Positions 42,330 to 51,022 of a DNA stretch of 64,000 nt are shown here, one piece after another. Position numbers and translations under genes: made by a program. Below the pieces are notes generated by a model. The model searched no databases and was not told the DNA's origin. It saw only the letters and a program-made list of their open reading frames with translations. The stretch is from Fimbriimonadaceae bacterium. GTDB taxonomy: Bacteria; Armatimonadota; Fimbriimonadia; Fimbriimonadales; Fimbriimonadaceae. The stretch spans positions 2,359,362 through 2,423,361 of the forward strand of contig CP075364.1 in assembly GCA_019454105.1 (NCBI GenBank), written 5' to 3'. Numbering within the stretch: the first letter of the stretch is position 1; every line of letters begins with the position of its first letter.

Positions 42330-44012
42330 ATGATTACAATCATCGCCCTCTCGGCGGTGCTCCTTGGTCAGGCACAAGACATCAAGTGCCCGGTCATGGG
42401 CGGCCCCGTCGCATCAAACACAACCTACGTCGAATACAAGGGAGCAAAGATCGGCTTCTGCTGCCCTGGATGCGAAGGCAACTTCGCCAAGACTCCCGAG
42501 AAGTTTCTCGAAACCCAGCGAAAAGCGGGCAACACCGTTGGCGTGTTCCTCTTTGATCCGGTTTCCAGAAAGCGCATTGACCCGGCAAAGTCTGCGGCTT
42601 CGACAGACTATCGTGGGACGCGCTATTACTTCGCCTCCGCTGAATCGAAGTCAGATTTCTCGAAATCACCAGAGAAGTTCGCATCTGTTCCCGCCAAAGA
42701 GGCATTGTATTGCCCGGTTGGCAAGGAAGAAGTCCCCTCATTCTCAAAATCCAGCGACTACGTCGATTTTGACGGAACCCGCTGGTTCATGTGCTGCGAC
42801 GGATGGGGTGATCCCTTCGCCAAAGACCCGAAAAAGTATCTCACGGCTGCCGCGCTTGAGCATGTCAAATCGCCTAGTGTCGTGCGAGCTGAATCCCCTA
42901 AGGCAGGCGAGCCGGTGGCCGACACCATCACCAAGGTGAAGTTCGGCAAGTTCGAAGCTGAACTCAGGATGCCAGAAGACGGACTCTTCGCGGGTGAAGA
43001 AGTTGACGTGGAATTTCGTGTTGTGGACACAACCTCCAAAGACCCTATTGAAGATGGCTTCAAAGGCGTTGGAGGAATTTCGGCGACGGCTGTCATGACC
43101 ATGCCAAGCATGCAGGGCATGCCCGAAGCTCGCCCCAACGTCCACCGCGAAGGAGTGCCAGGCGACTATGGAATCGAGCTTTACTTCCCGCATGGCGGCG
43201 ACTATAAAATCGATCTCTCTCTTGATATCCCCAACGAGGGAAAAAACACGATTAGCTTCCTTGTGGATGTTAAAGACGAACGACCAGCCAACGCCGCAAA
43301 GCCGCAGCCATTTCGACTGGATGTCGTAGATTGGCCCGCACATGCGATGGCTGGCCAGCCAACAAAGCTTCGCATGCAAGTCAAAGATGTCAAAGCTGGA
43401 ACCGTTCAGCGTGATTTTGACATTGCCCATGAAAAGAAGTTTCACCTTCTCATTGCGAGCAAGGACTTGAACTGGTTCATTCACGAGCACCCCGAGATGG
43501 CTTCGGACGGAACCTGGGAGATTCCGATCACCTTCCCAGCGGGTGGTGACTACTGGGTCTATGGCGACGTCGCTCCTTCTGGAAAGGGCTCGCGTGTGCT
43601 CATTGCCAAGGTAAGCGTCCACGGAGACAAGCCAACTTGGAACACCAAGCTAACCTTGACTCGAACCGCTCAGGACAACGGACTGCGGGGTGAACTCAGC
43701 ACCCTTGCTCCGATTGAAGTGGGGCGCAAGTCGATTGTTGAAGTCAAGCTATTTGATGACAAAACCGGGACTCCAGCAACGGACACCGTGAAGTGGCTTG
43801 GCGCGGCAGGGCATATGATGATCTTCCATCAAGATGGTCAAACGGTCGTTCATAGCCATCCGGCGGAAGATGAGGAGAGCGAAGCCTTGGCGAAAAAGGG
43901 AGTCATGCGGTTCACCGGACGATTCCCGAAAGCTGGCCTGTACAAGGTCTACGCTCAATTTGATTGGCGTGGATCGGTGCGCACGCTGGGCTTCGCCATT
44001 GAGGTGAAGTGA
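42330..44012 (+). CDS. Secreted multidomain copper protein with three YHS/TRASH-type repeats
   Basis: The 560-residue product has a short signal and then three tandem YHS-like repeats. Repeat 1 has C20 (KCPVMGG) and C44/C45/C48 (FCCPGCEGNFAKTPEKF). Repeat 2 (FDPVSRKRIDP...FSKSPEKF) has lost all Cys. Repeat 3 has C128 (YCPVG) and C155/C156 (FMCCDGWGDPFAKDPKKY). A YtkA-like sandwich with Met motifs follows (AVMTMPSMQGMPEA). The C-terminal half has His motifs (WFIHEHPEM, GHMMIFHQDG, VVHSHP). It looks like a periplasmic copper-holding hub. Confidence 0.72.
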   Translation: MITIIALSAVLLGQAQDIKCPVMGGPVASNTTYVEYKGAKIGFCCPGCEGNFAKTPEKFLETQRKAGNTVGVFLFDPVSRKRIDPAKSAASTDYRGTRYYFASAESKSDFSKSPEKFASVPAKEALYCPVGKEEVPSFSKSSDYVDFDGTRWFMCCDGWGDPFAKDPKKYLTAAALEHVKSPSVVRAESPKAGEPVADTITKVKFGKFEAELRMPEDGLFAGEEVDVEFRVVDTTSKDPIEDGFKGVGGISATAVMTMPSMQGMPEARPNVHREGVPGDYGIELYFPHGGDYKIDLSLDIPNEGKNTISFLVDVKDERPANAAKPQPFRLDVVDWPAHAMAGQPTKLRMQVKDVKAGTVQRDFDIAHEKKFHLLIASKDLNWFIHEHPEMASDGTWEIPITFPAGGDYWVYGDVAPSGKGSRVLIAKVSVHGDKPTWNTKLTLTRTAQDNGLRGELSTLAPIEVGRKSIVEVKLFDDKTGTPATDTVKWLGAAGHMMIFHQDGQTVVHSHPAEDEESEALAKKGVMRFTGRFPKAGLYKVYAQFDWRGSVRTLGFAIEVK

Positions 44013-44155
44013 TGCCTGCTTGGGCGAGCATTCTGGTTGTGGCAGGTGCGGCATTCGCGTACGGCTGGCTGATCATTCGTCGCTTAGGCGTCGGAAGAAG
44101 CAAGCCAGGCTGCGGGTGTGGAACCAAAACCTGCAAAACCAGGAGTCAGCGATGA
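44012..44155 (+). CDS. 47-residue Cys-rich membrane peptide
   Basis: ATG at 44012 overlaps the previous stop (TGATG), and its TGA at 44153-44155 overlaps the next ATG (ATGA). The peptide has one membrane helix (ASILVVAGAAFAYGWLII) and then KPGCGCGTKTCK with three cysteines. This is the layout of the short FeoB-associated Cys-rich membrane proteins. Double coupling and the conserved layout argue strongly that it is real. It would place a metal-binding CxC...C at the inner membrane surface. Confidence 0.7.
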   Translation: MPAWASILVVAGAAFAYGWLIIRRLGVGRSKPGCGCGTKTCKTRSQR

Positions 44156-44940
44156 GAGTGATCGCCGCCACCGCTTTGCTGCTTCTCGGAGTTGCCCATG
44201 TTTGGGCAACTCCAGAAGAGATGGACCGACTGCACAAGGTCGTTGAGATGAAGGCGACTTCGAAGCTCTTCAAGGCCGAATGCATGACGTGCCACACCGA
44301 TGTTCCTTCGCACAATCCTTTTGGCAAAGATGTTGCCGGAGCGATCAAATCAAAAGGCGGCAAGGGGTTCACCCCTGCCGTCTGGAATAGCCTGGCAAAA
44401 CTCGACTCGGATCAAGATGGCTGGAGCAATGCGGCTGAAATCAAGGCCGATACTTATCCAGGCAACAAGAACGACTTTCCAGCAGGAAGTCCAGATTTGG
44501 TCAAAGCGGACAGTGGAGCCGTTTCCGAAACGGCACTCGTGGATCAACTCGTCCCGAAGCACTCTTTTCATCCGGTGATCATTCACTTCCCCATCGCCTT
44601 GTTCCTTTTTGGAACTGGGCTGGAAATCTTGGGCTGGCGCAAGCGCGATACCGGCATGCGGCGAGCCGGATGGTGGGCACTGCTTTTCGGCACGCTCGCA
44701 ACGGCTGTTGCGGTTCCGACGGGAATCGCGGCGCTCATCCGCAACGGCTACGGCTGGCAGGGTCCGGCCCTCATTCACGCCATCACTGCGATCTCGGCAA
44801 CGATCCTGATGATCCTGACAACGCTTTGGAGACGCAAAGGCGAACTCGAAAGCAAAACGTACTTCGCCCTTCTGGTTCTCACCGCGCTTGCGGTCGGGGC
44901 TGCGGGGCACTTTGGAGGCCAACTGGTCTACGGAAACTAA
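44152..44940 (+). CDS. Haem c plus DUF2231 membrane protein
   Basis: From ATG 44152 there is a signal peptide. A c-type haem site C44-M-T-C47-H48 follows in a short cytochrome-like region. A calcium-loop-like segment (DSDQDGWSNAAE) is next. The DUF2231 membrane domain then has HPVIIHFPIALFLFGTGLEIL and three further helices with HAITAISATILMIL. It could pass electrons between the membrane and periplasmic copper or thiols. The fusion of haem c with DUF2231 in a copper operon is notable. Confidence 0.78.
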   Translation: MRVIAATALLLLGVAHVWATPEEMDRLHKVVEMKATSKLFKAECMTCHTDVPSHNPFGKDVAGAIKSKGGKGFTPAVWNSLAKLDSDQDGWSNAAEIKADTYPGNKNDFPAGSPDLVKADSGAVSETALVDQLVPKHSFHPVIIHFPIALFLFGTGLEILGWRKRDTGMRRAGWWALLFGTLATAVAVPTGIAALIRNGYGWQGPALIHAITAISATILMILTTLWRRKGELESKTYFALLVLTALAVGAAGHFGGQLVYGN

Positions 44941-44942
44941 AC

Positions 44943-45368
44943 ATGAAACACAAACTCATTAACTCGACAACGATGGCGGCAATCGCCCTTCTCTCTTTGG
45001 CGGCTTCAGCCCTCGCCTTCCAATCCTCGGGTCACTCAGGCGGATGTTGTGGGCAAGGCGAATCAAGCCCGGCCAAGACGCAAGTAGCTCAGCAAACAAA
45101 AGACGTTCAAAAAGCGACTGTCACCGTCCAGGATGGCAAGTATTCGCCAGCGACGATTCAAGTCAAGAAGGGAAAGAAAGTCATTCTGACCTTTAAGGGC
45201 GGCAAAAACATGGGCTGCGGCTCGACGATTGAATTCAAGTCGCTCAAGCAAACGAAAACCGTCAAGGAAGGTGGAACCGTGACATTCACGTTCACCCCCC
45301 AATCCGCTGGCGAAATCAAGTTCGCTTGCTCCATGGACATGATCCGTGGCAAGGTTGTCGTCAACTAA
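44943..45368 (+). CDS. Cupredoxin-like secreted protein
   Basis: The 141-residue product has a signal peptide ending in ASALAF and an N-terminal Cys pair (GGCCGQG). A cupredoxin fold follows, with TVQDGKYSPATIQVKKGKKV, C92 (NMGCGSTIEF) and C129/M131/M133 (FACSMDMIRGKVVV). The usual type 1 ligand His residues are absent, so it may bind Cu(I) through Cys/Met rather than be a blue copper protein. I start it at 44943, two bases after the preceding stop. Confidence 0.8.
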   Translation: MKHKLINSTTMAAIALLSLAASALAFQSSGHSGGCCGQGESSPAKTQVAQQTKDVQKATVTVQDGKYSPATIQVKKGKKVILTFKGGKNMGCGSTIEFKSLKQTKTVKEGGTVTFTFTPQSAGEIKFACSMDMIRGKVVVN

Positions 45369-45384
45369 AGACAAGGAAACAAAC

Positions 45385-45864
45385 ATGAAACTCATGAACA
45401 CAATCAGCAAATCAATCGCTCTTCTCGCCGTTGTCGGCGCGATGGGCATGACCTCCATCGCCTCGGCCCACGAAGCCGATTGCCCTTACTGCAAGCTCAA
45501 ACTCGTGCAAAACACGAAGGAGCAAGACAACGAAGTCGTCGTTAAGGTCGGCAACAAGCGAATCGAGTACCGGTGCCTCTATTGCGTCATCAAGGACCAG
45601 AAGCGGTACAAAGGCGACCTCGTGGTCTACTCGCCGAGCGAGAAGGTCGGTGCACCCGTGATCTTGAAGCGAACCGCCGGAAAGTGGAGCGCTCCTGAGG
45701 GCGCAGTGTTTTTGAACACGTTCAAGAAGCACAAGGACTGCGCGGCCCTTTCGCGAGCGTTCAGCAACAAAGAGGCTTTCGATGCCTACATCAAGAAGAA
45801 CCCATCGGAAGGCGCAAAAGCGATGACTCTCGACCAATTCCTCGCTGAGGTGGCGAAGAGCTAA
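45385..45864 (+). CDS. NosL-like secreted copper protein
   Basis: A signal peptide (ALLAVVGAMGMTSIASA) is followed by C33/C36 (DCPYCKLKL), C64/C67 (YRCLYCVIK) and C119 (KDCAALSRAFSNKEAF). The general plan resembles NosL/MerB-like copper chaperones. NosL delivers Cu(I) to nitrous oxide reductase, but no nos gene is here. The same motif order recurs at the C-terminus of the next protein, so the two share a domain. Confidence 0.65.
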   Translation: MKLMNTISKSIALLAVVGAMGMTSIASAHEADCPYCKLKLVQNTKEQDNEVVVKVGNKRIEYRCLYCVIKDQKRYKGDLVVYSPSEKVGAPVILKRTAGKWSAPEGAVFLNTFKKHKDCAALSRAFSNKEAFDAYIKKNPSEGAKAMTLDQFLAEVAKS

Positions 45865-45915
45865 CGAAACGGGGGGTCGTTCGCGGCCCACCAGAAATCG
45901 TACAAGGAGAATCTC

Positions 45916-47457
45916 ATGAAATCCACTTTTCTCTCGGTACTTGCCCTTGCCGTGATCAGCACGGCGACGGCGCAAGATCATGGCGGCCATATGGGCGGGA
46001 TGAAATCAAACCTGCCCACGATGCCAGCAGACATGCCCCGATGGATCAACTCGCCCGGGGCAGATCACCTGTTCTACAAAGCCGCGCCCTACAACTGGGC
46101 GATCAATCGAATTCCTGCATTCGCTCGCGACATGTACGGTACGGGGGTTGGTCACGCTATGGCGTACGAGACTTTGGTGACGGGCCGCAAAGACCAGCTC
46201 GAAACCCGGATCTTCGATTCGATCAACCGCGTTCTGCAGAATCCACCCAGAAATCCGGTCGATGAAGTGGCGCTGTCTCCTACGTTCTTTAGAAAGTACG
46301 GATACCTCGAAAAGGTCTTTGACTGGGCGCACATCCTACACTTCCAAACGATTGACGTTTTCACGCACCCGGGCTGGACCGATGCCCAAAAGGAGGCAGA
46401 AATCGAGAAGCTATGGCAGTTCTATTCTGCGCAACCCTATGCCATCACGGGGTTACCGATGAACATGGAGTATCTCGACTCATTTCCATATTCGATGCGG
46501 TTTCGAACCAACTATCCCAAAGTGAACGCGCTCTTCTGGGGATACCACTGGCTCCAAACGGTGAATTACGACATGTTGTTCCGAGTGCCAGTACAGGATC
46601 AAGCCGCTCAATACGAGGTTCTTGGAGCTCAGTACCGCACCACCGAGCTTTACAAAATCCGCGACTTCATGCCAATGACCGCAGAAATGAGCCCTCGGTT
46701 TGCCAAGCGGTTCCCTATGATCGCGAATGCCTTCGACAACTTGCACATGCTTCACGACAACGTCAATGACATTCTTGCCTCTGACGAGTTATCGGAAAGC
46801 CAAAAACGAGATCAAGTGAAGATCGCGATCTACCGCGTTCTTGCTTCGACCCATGTCGATGAAGAACCTGGTTCTGGGGAAGACGCCCCGGGTACGCTTC
46901 ACGACCACCGCCATGCTCCAAGCACTCCGGGAATGGGATACATGAAGGGCATGGAGGATGACGTGATGTTCATGTCCGGAATGGGCTGGATGGACATGAG
47001 CGCATGCGCTCACTGCTCGATTCCGCTACCCGACGGACCGATGTGGGGGGCAACCGTGACGGCGGACGGATGGACGATGATGGTCCGCTGCCTTATGTGC
47101 GCTCGCGATATGGCCGCTGAAACCCCTGGCCGCGCGATCATTCGCGCGGCCACCGAAGACCCCTCAAAAATCCTGATTCTGATTTCAGATGAAGAGGGAA
47201 ATCTAACAAGCAATATTCCCGGAGTCGTTTTCCTGGAAGAATTTGGTGAGCACCCTGAATGCTCGGCCTGGTCCAGGGCTTTCACGTCAAAAGCTGCATT
47301 TGAGCAGTTTCAAAAAGGCAATCCGGAAATGAAAGAAGCCAAACCGCTATCACTAGAAGCGTGGGTGCAACTCAATCAAGGAACGCCCGAGACCTACCGA
47401 AAGATCGATAAGCCCAATCCATATAAATCCGACGGAGCAAATGGGGGTGGCAAGTGA
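45916..47457 (+). CDS. Large His/Met-rich secreted protein with C-terminal NosL-like domain
   Basis: The 513-residue product has a signal peptide, then HGGHMGGMKSNL. A domain of about 290 residues that I do not recognise follows (AINRIPAFARDMYGTGVGHAM; HILHFQTIDVFTHPGW). A Met/His linker with DHRHAPSTPGMGYMKGM and MFMSGMGWMDM comes next. The C-terminal domain has C364/C367 (CAHCSIPL), VRCLMCARDM and ECSAWSRAFTSKAAFEQF, matching the preceding gene. The SD AAGGAG is clear. It is likely a copper receptor or redox partner of the small NosL-like protein. Confidence 0.65.
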   Translation: MKSTFLSVLALAVISTATAQDHGGHMGGMKSNLPTMPADMPRWINSPGADHLFYKAAPYNWAINRIPAFARDMYGTGVGHAMAYETLVTGRKDQLETRIFDSINRVLQNPPRNPVDEVALSPTFFRKYGYLEKVFDWAHILHFQTIDVFTHPGWTDAQKEAEIEKLWQFYSAQPYAITGLPMNMEYLDSFPYSMRFRTNYPKVNALFWGYHWLQTVNYDMLFRVPVQDQAAQYEVLGAQYRTTELYKIRDFMPMTAEMSPRFAKRFPMIANAFDNLHMLHDNVNDILASDELSESQKRDQVKIAIYRVLASTHVDEEPGSGEDAPGTLHDHRHAPSTPGMGYMKGMEDDVMFMSGMGWMDMSACAHCSIPLPDGPMWGATVTADGWTMMVRCLMCARDMAAETPGRAIIRAATEDPSKILILISDEEGNLTSNIPGVVFLEEFGEHPECSAWSRAFTSKAAFEQFQKGNPEMKEAKPLSLEAWVQLNQGTPETYRKIDKPNPYKSDGANGGGK

Positions 47458-48218
47458 GAACTCGTCTAGTTATCCTCGGTGTGCTAGTCGCCGGATCGGC
47501 ATTCGCGACAGATCACAACAACATTGACTCTGGGCGACCGCTTCGGTTTGACGATGCCTACTCCATCGCCTTCCGTGAGCGCGCCATCGAGCTTGGACTC
47601 AAGTTCGACACCTTCCGACGATCTAGCCCGAGCTATGGCTTGAAAGCCGAATACAAGGTCGGATTTGCGAAGAACCAAGACATCGGAATCGGATTTGAGC
47701 CGAGCTATTCGACGTCGGATCGCCGGGGTGATGTTGGAAACGTTGAGCTGAGCTATTTCAACGGGCTGAGACGAGAAATCGACAACACTCCTGCGCTTGC
47801 GTACCGAGTGGATGTTGGATTGCCGACGGGTCGCGGTTCTCGCGGGGCCGACGTCCGGTTCCGAGGGATTGTGACGAAAACCGTCGGTCAGTACGACCGA
47901 CTTCATCTAAATCTCGATCTGACCACCTCCACTCAAAAGACTGCTGGAGAACGCCAGGCTACGGCTGGCCTCACAGTCGGATACACCAAACCTCTCGGAT
48001 ACCCGACTCAGTTCGACCGAACCCTTGTTGCGCAGTTTGGGATTGATCAGTCTCGCGACACTTCTCGGGGCTGGGTTGGCAATGTTGGCCTTGGAATCCG
48101 GCAACAGATGGGCGTTAGATCAGTTCTCGATTTCGGGATTGAAGCGGATGTGTTCAGCTCGAAAGGTCGTAATCCGGCTGGGTTGCGATTCGCAGTGGGA
48201 TATTCGGTAGGATTCTAA
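47454..48218 (+). CDS. Predicted outer-membrane beta-barrel of the copper operon
   Basis: GTG at 47454 overlaps the previous stop (GTGA). A signal peptide (LVILGVLVAGSAFA) is followed by alternating strands (YGLKAEYKVGFAKNQDIGIG; GLTVGYTKPLG). The last residues are FAVGYSVGF, with terminal Phe typical of barrels. It is similar in style to the transporter-like MetA-pathway barrels. It could be the exit or entry pore for the periplasmic copper proteins. It is the last gene of the operon from 41748. Confidence 0.65.
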   Translation: MRTRLVILGVLVAGSAFATDHNNIDSGRPLRFDDAYSIAFRERAIELGLKFDTFRRSSPSYGLKAEYKVGFAKNQDIGIGFEPSYSTSDRRGDVGNVELSYFNGLRREIDNTPALAYRVDVGLPTGRGSRGADVRFRGIVTKTVGQYDRLHLNLDLTTSTQKTAGERQATAGLTVGYTKPLGYPTQFDRTLVAQFGIDQSRDTSRGWVGNVGLGIRQQMGVRSVLDFGIEADVFSSKGRNPAGLRFAVGYSVGF

Positions 48219-48235
48219 CCGCTGTTGGGAACTTC

Positions 48236-48264
48236 TTGATACCCATAGGGGTATATATGATAAT
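48236..48264 (+). promoter_or_regulatory. csoR promoter with CsoR-type operator 1
   Basis: TTGATA (48236-48241) and GATAAT (48259-48264) are 17 bp apart. The pseudo-palindrome ATACCCATAGGGGTAT (48239-48254) fills the spacer. It has the C-tract/G-tract form of CsoR operators, so Cu(I)-free CsoR would block polymerase here. The start codon is only eight bases past the -10, so the transcript may be leaderless. Confidence 0.75.
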
Positions 48265-48272
48265 GTAGGATC

Positions 48273-48566
48273 ATGAATCAAGAAGGACGTTCCAAGATCG
48301 ACCGCAGGCTTGCCCGCATTGAAGGGCAAGTCCGCGGCCTCCGAAAACTCGTTTCGGAGAATGCATATTGCTGTGACATTCTCGCGCAACTCAGCGCCGC
48401 TTCGGCTGCTTTGGATCAGGTGGCGGCTTCAGTAGCCTCGAATCACATTCAGCACTGCATCGCCGACCAAGGTGGTTCACACGCCCACGAAGCGACGAAA
48501 AGGATGAGCCAGGAGGAGCTGTTCGAAGAGCTTGAAGACGTACTGAAACGACTCGTGAAGACCTAA
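48273..48566 (+). CDS. csoR: CsoR copper-sensing repressor
   Basis: The 97-residue all-helical DNA-binding protein has the Cu(I) ligand set C33-x24-H58-x3-C62 (AYCCDILAQL; NHIQHCIAD). It matches the spacing of characterised CsoR proteins and begins with the typical RRLARIEGQVRGLRKLV. Copper binding releases DNA and induces efflux. It precedes copZ and copA and has an operator on each side. Confidence 0.93.
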   Translation: MNQEGRSKIDRRLARIEGQVRGLRKLVSENAYCCDILAQLSAASAALDQVAASVASNHIQHCIADQGGSHAHEATKRMSQEELFEELEDVLKRLVKT

Positions 48567-48581
48567 TACCCCAAGGAGTAT
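48566..48581 (+). promoter_or_regulatory. CsoR-type operator 2, before copZ
   Basis: ATACCCCAAGGAGTAT matches operator 1 at 13 of 16 positions, and its ends are inverted repeats. It starts on the last base of the csoR stop and includes the copZ ribosome-binding site AAGGAG (48573-48578). A TATAAC hexamer follows at 48579, though the -35 is poor. It could be an internal promoter or a second control point. Confidence 0.55.
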
Positions 48582-48587
48582 AACCGC

Positions 48588-48779
48588 ATGAAACTTATCG
48601 TTGAAGGATTGATTTGCCAAAATTGCGTACGCCACGTGCGAGAGGCACTCGAAACAATTCCCGGTGCATCTGAAGTTCAGGTGAACCTGGAGACGGGAGA
48701 GGTAACAGCCAACGGTATCGAGGAGCGTGACGCTATTGCCGCGATTCTCGATCAAGGATACAGAGTGGTGAACGAATGA
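48588..48779 (+). CDS. copZ: CopZ-like copper chaperone
   Basis: The 63-residue heavy-metal-associated domain has C10-x-x-C13 ([11 protein letters not shown]) and the ferredoxin-like beta-alpha-beta-beta-alpha-beta order. It would hand Cu(I) to CopA, whose gene overlaps it by four bases. The metal loop reads LICQNC where MTCxxC is usual, so Met is replaced by Leu and Thr by Ile, an unusual variant. Confidence 0.85.
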   Translation: MKLIVEGLICQNCVRHVREALETIPGASEVQVNLETGEVTANGIEERDAIAAILDQGYRVVNE

Positions 48780-51010
48780 AACCAGACGTGACCCACCATC
48801 ACGAAGATCACAAGACCGTCGAGACAACCCTATCCATCAAGGGGATGACATGTGCATCGTGCGTCCGCCGAGTCGAAACGGCTCTTGCCAAAGGTGAAGG
48901 TGTTGATTCAGCAGTTGTGAACTTCGCCACCCACCAAGCAACGGTTCGGCACTCGCCGACCCTTGACAAAGCGGTGCTCACTCAAGCGGTGGATCGAGCG
49001 GGCTATGGATCGACAATTGTTGAGGAAGATCCACACGCTCACCATTCGGCTTCTGAACACGCAGAGCACGTGCGTGAGGAAAGCGCACAAGAGCTTTCGA
49101 AAATGAGATCAAATCTCTGGCTCTCCGCCATACTCACCGTTCCGCTGGTGATTGTTTCCATGTTCTGGCATCCGAGAGCTGAGTGGGCCAACTGGGGCCT
49201 GCTCGTGCTTGGAACACCCGCGATCTTTTGGTGCGGTCGGCAGTTCTTCTCGGTTGCCCTGAAAGCATTACGTCACGGGAACACAACGATGGACACACTT
49301 GTGGCGATGGGGACCGCTTCAGCATGGGTCTATTCCACGTATTCGTTGATCACGCACAGTGGACACGGGCACATGCAGAGCGAGCACATCTACTATGAAA
49401 CGGGAGCGGTGATCGTATCCCTCGTTCTATTGGGGAGATACCTGGAGGCGCGGGCAAAAAGCCGCATGTCCGATGCGATCCGCAAACTCATTGACCTCGC
49501 CCCTAAGGAGGCAAGCGTTGTCCTGGCAGATGGAACCGAAAAGCGCGTTCCCATTTCCGACGTCGTTCAAGGAATGATTCTCCGCGTCCGACCGGGAGAA
49601 CGTATACCGGTTGATGGAGTTGTCACCGAGGGTGAATCGTTTGTCGATGAATCGATGGTCACCGGTGAGCCGATTCCGGTCAGCAAAAAGCTGGGGGATT
49701 CGGTAACAGGGGGGACAGTAAATGACCAAGGCTCATTCCTCTTCGAAGCGACTCATGTTGGCTCTGAAACGATGCTCGCCCAGATCGCCAAGATGGTTCA
49801 GCGAGCCCAAGGTTCCCGAGCACCTCTTCAAGGGCTCGCCGACCGAGTGTCGTCCGTGTTCGTACCTGTTGTGATTGGCCTTGCCATCCTAACGGTTCTT
49901 GCCTACGCGCTTCTGGGTAGAGGATTAGAGTCTGGGATCCTTGCTGCGGTCGCGGTCCTCGTAATTGCATGCCCCTGTGCGCTTGGTCTTGCTACACCAA
50001 CTGCCCTCATGGTCGGAACTGGGCGCGGTGCGGAGCTTGGAATCCTCGTAAAAGACGGAGAAGCCTTGGAGCGTGCTGGGAACATCAAAACCGTTCTCTT
50101 GGACAAAACTGGAACTATCACTCAGGGGAAACCTCGGCTGACCGATCTAGTGACTTTTGGAAACTGGAGTGATGACGAGGCACTTCAAACGGCGGCTAGC
50201 CTTGAGTCTCGCAGCGAACACCCGGTAGCTCGCGCAGTTATGGCCCTCGCTGAAGAGAAGCACGTAAAAGCTCCAACTCCAGAAGGATTTGAAGCAGTTC
50301 GCGGTCAAGGAGTGAAGGGGATCATCAGTGGAAGCGAAGCATTTATTGGTAGGCTCAGTTGGATTTCTGCCAAAGTCGCGGTTCCGTCACCTGTACAATC
50401 CGCATTCGATATATTGGAGTCTGAAGGGAAAACGGTCTTCGTACTTCGGCGTGATGGGAATTACGCCGTGCTTGCCGTGTCCGACGTGATCTCTGAACGA
50501 AGTGCCGAAGCGGTTCGCCAACTGACCGAGCTCGGCGTACTACCCGTTATGGTCACAGGGGACAACCGGAAGGCCGCCGAGTCTGTTGCCGGACAAGTAG
50601 GAATTGACCAAGTTGAAGCGCAAGTATTGCCACAAGATAAAGCTGCGTTCGTAATCAAGTACCAAGAAACTGGTCGAGTGGGCATGGTTGGCGACGGTAT
50701 CAATGACGCGCCCGCGCTCGCTCAAGCTGATCTTGGGATTGCTATGGGGCACGGAACTGATGTTGCCATGGAGACTGCAGGAGTCACCCTGCTTCGAGCC
50801 GACCTTAGAGGAGTTGCTCAAGCGATCCGACTGGCCCGCGCCACACTCTCAACGATCAAATGGAATCTCTTCTGGGCGTTCGTCTACAACGTTGTGATGA
50901 TCCCGCTTGCCGCCCTCGGGTTGCTTAGTCCAATGCTAGCGGCCGGAGCAATGGCATTCAGTAGCATCTCGGTGATCCTGAACTCACTTCGCCTGCGACG
51001 CTTCGCTTGA
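48776..51010 (+). CDS. copA: Copper-exporting P1B-type ATPase CopA
   Basis: One N-terminal metal-binding domain has C26/C29 ([13 protein letters not shown]), and a His-rich linker ([14 protein letters not shown]) follows. The P-type core has [14 protein letters not shown], the membrane [12 protein letters not shown] (Cu signature), [20 protein letters not shown] and [12 protein letters not shown]. The last helices have YNVVMIP and [17 protein letters not shown], giving the Asn/Tyr/Met/Ser set of Cu(I) pumps. It is 744 residues, full length. It ends tail-to-tail with the Zn/Cd-type ATPase gene. Confidence 0.96.
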   Translation: MKPDVTHHHEDHKTVETTLSIKGMTCASCVRRVETALAKGEGVDSAVVNFATHQATVRHSPTLDKAVLTQAVDRAGYGSTIVEEDPHAHHSASEHAEHVREESAQELSKMRSNLWLSAILTVPLVIVSMFWHPRAEWANWGLLVLGTPAIFWCGRQFFSVALKALRHGNTTMDTLVAMGTASAWVYSTYSLITHSGHGHMQSEHIYYETGAVIVSLVLLGRYLEARAKSRMSDAIRKLIDLAPKEASVVLADGTEKRVPISDVVQGMILRVRPGERIPVDGVVTEGESFVDESMVTGEPIPVSKKLGDSVTGGTVNDQGSFLFEATHVGSETMLAQIAKMVQRAQGSRAPLQGLADRVSSVFVPVVIGLAILTVLAYALLGRGLESGILAAVAVLVIACPCALGLATPTALMVGTGRGAELGILVKDGEALERAGNIKTVLLDKTGTITQGKPRLTDLVTFGNWSDDEALQTAASLESRSEHPVARAVMALAEEKHVKAPTPEGFEAVRGQGVKGIISGSEAFIGRLSWISAKVAVPSPVQSAFDILESEGKTVFVLRRDGNYAVLAVSDVISERSAEAVRQLTELGVLPVMVTGDNRKAAESVAGQVGIDQVEAQVLPQDKAAFVIKYQETGRVGMVGDGINDAPALAQADLGIAMGHGTDVAMETAGVTLLRADLRGVAQAIRLARATLSTIKWNLFWAFVYNVVMIPLAALGLLSPMLAAGAMAFSSISVILNSLRLRRFA

Positions 51011-51022
51011 GCAGCTTTACAC

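Noticed and set aside
42744-43622. 292-codon frame opposite the three-repeat YHS protein
   Set aside because: It is antisense to a protein with repeated, conserved motifs, so it is a shadow.
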